From Atopobium sp. UBA1382 (GTDB lineage: Bacteria; Actinomycetota; Coriobacteriia; Coriobacteriales; Atopobiaceae): DNA of 6,576 nt. This document shows positions 6,262-6,576 of the stretch, in pieces (position 1 is the stretch's first letter; every line of letters starts with the position of its first letter). Under the pieces are notes generated by a model. The model was not told the origin of the DNA and did not search any database. It worked only from the letters and a program-made list of their open reading frames with translations. Both the position numbers and the translations under genes were made by a program. The stretch is from assembly GCA_002305805.1 (NCBI GenBank), contig DBQY01000018.1, forward strand, positions 1,549 through 8,124, read 5' to 3'.

Positions 6262-6267
6262 TACAAT
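6262..6267 (+). promoter_or_regulatory. Putative -10 box (TACAAT) for prfC
   Basis: TACAAT stands 34 nt before the prfC ATG, the same distance as the -10 box of the GNAT gene from its start. A clear -35 box at 17 nt is lacking; a TTGACT at 6208-6213 is too far away to pair with it. The strong ribosome site GGAGG (6291-6295) lies 6 nt before the ATG. Confidence 0.5.
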
Positions 6268-6301
6268 AGCTGGGCTCAAACGTCTGCAACGGAGGAAACG
6301 C

Positions 6302-6576
6302 ATGCCAAGCCTTGAGGAGGAGATCTCTTCTCGCCGCACCTTTGCCATCATCTCGCACCCGGACGCGGGCAAGACCACGCTCACGGAGAAGCTCCTGCTC
6401 TACACCGGCACCATCCAGAGCGCCGGCTCGGTCAAGGGCAAGGCCAGCGCCAAGCACGCGGTCTCCGACTGGATGGACATCGAGAAGGCGCGCGGCATCT
6501 CCGTCACGTCCTCCGTGCTGCAGTTCACCTACGAGGGCCACTGCGTGAACATCCTGGACACCCCCGGCCACCAGGA
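6302..6576 (+). CDS. prfC: Peptide chain release factor 3 (RF3), N-terminal part
   Basis: The first 91 residues of a translational GTPase are present; the gene runs off the right edge. The sequence [20 protein letters not shown] (11-30) contains the G1/P-loop. It is followed by [28 protein letters not shown] (written here across 45-72; RGISVTSS is switch I/G2) and by DTPGH (86-90), the G3 motif. The order [18 protein letters not shown] is diagnostic of RF3 rather than EF-G or LepA. RF3 uses GTP to eject RF1/RF2 from the ribosome after peptide release. The start is set by GGAGG at 6291-6295 and by the canonical length before the P-loop. It has its own upstream promoter-like sequence and is read divergently from the CBS gene. 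Confidence 0.96.
   Translation, partial: MPSLEEEISSRRTFAIISHPDAGKTTLTEKLLLYTGTIQSAGSVKGKASAKHAVSDWMDIEKARGISVTSSVLQFTYEGHCVNILDTPGHQ

Larger units (their letters stand above)
5917..6301. other. Divergent intergenic region between CBS gene and prfC
   Basis: This 385-nt stretch holds the start signals of the two divergent genes and a 152-bp inverted-repeat element (6026-6177). The sequence is clearly less GC-rich than the genes. An open frame on the minus strand (5913-6119) crosses the left inverted repeat and shows no domain; I do not consider it a gene. No tRNA or known riboswitch motif is visible. Confidence 0.55.

Noticed and set aside
1..6576. CRISPR array, tRNA or rRNA genes
   Set aside because: No regularly spaced direct repeats, no tRNA T-arm consensus in a cloverleaf context and no rRNA-like segments were seen.

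Overview
This is a high-GC bacterial segment with heavy G/C use at third codon positions. Codon bias, a release factor 3 (prfC) gene and GGGACGGAGG/TTTGTCAC palindromic repeats suggest an actinobacterial host, most likely a gut Coriobacteriia (Olsenella/Atopobiaceae/Collinsella-like). That assignment is inference from composition and recalled repeat types; no 16S or marker phylogeny is possible here.

Layout. (1) About 1-1619, minus strand: an uninterrupted 539-codon fragment of a large FtsX/MacB-type ABC transporter permease. It leaves the window at its 3' end and loses its 5' end at an abrupt junction near 1600-1635. (2) 1617-2040, plus strand: the C-terminal membrane part of a family-2 processive glycosyltransferase, lacking its catalytic domain and carrying a one-base frameshift. 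The two fragments stand back to back with both 5' halves missing, as expected of a rearrangement (inversion-type) breakpoint or an assembly misjoin. (3) 2041-2571: a gene-free stretch holding a REP-like palindrome, a run of hairpins, a possible structured element at about 2299-2420, and a TATAAT promoter. (4) 2572-5193, plus strand: a two-gene unit with a 9-nt gap. The first gene encodes a 620-aa protein with an N-terminal GNAT-like acetyltransferase domain and a C-terminal CorA-like helical/two-TM module. The second encodes a 249-aa integral membrane protein resembling the thiamine ECF S-component ThiT, but with altered ligand-pocket positions. (5) 5210-5290: a long near-perfect hairpin between convergent genes, of the same repeat family as the one at 2044-2092. 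(6) 5314-5916, minus strand: a stand-alone two-CBS-domain protein with a probable TTG start. (7) 5917-6301: a divergent intergenic region carrying a 152-bp MITE-like element with 32-bp inverted ends, then the prfC leader. (8) 6302-6576: the start of prfC, truncated by the window.

The best candidate for something undescribed is the pair at 2572-5193. A membrane-tethered acetyltransferase-like protein is apparently co-transcribed with a ThiT-like S-component whose binding site seems changed. Membrane uptake plus a cytoplasmic acyl-transfer or sensing step is a reasonable hypothesis, but the substrate cannot be read from the sequence. The rest is ordinary housekeeping sequence (prfC, CBS protein) or decay and repeat material.
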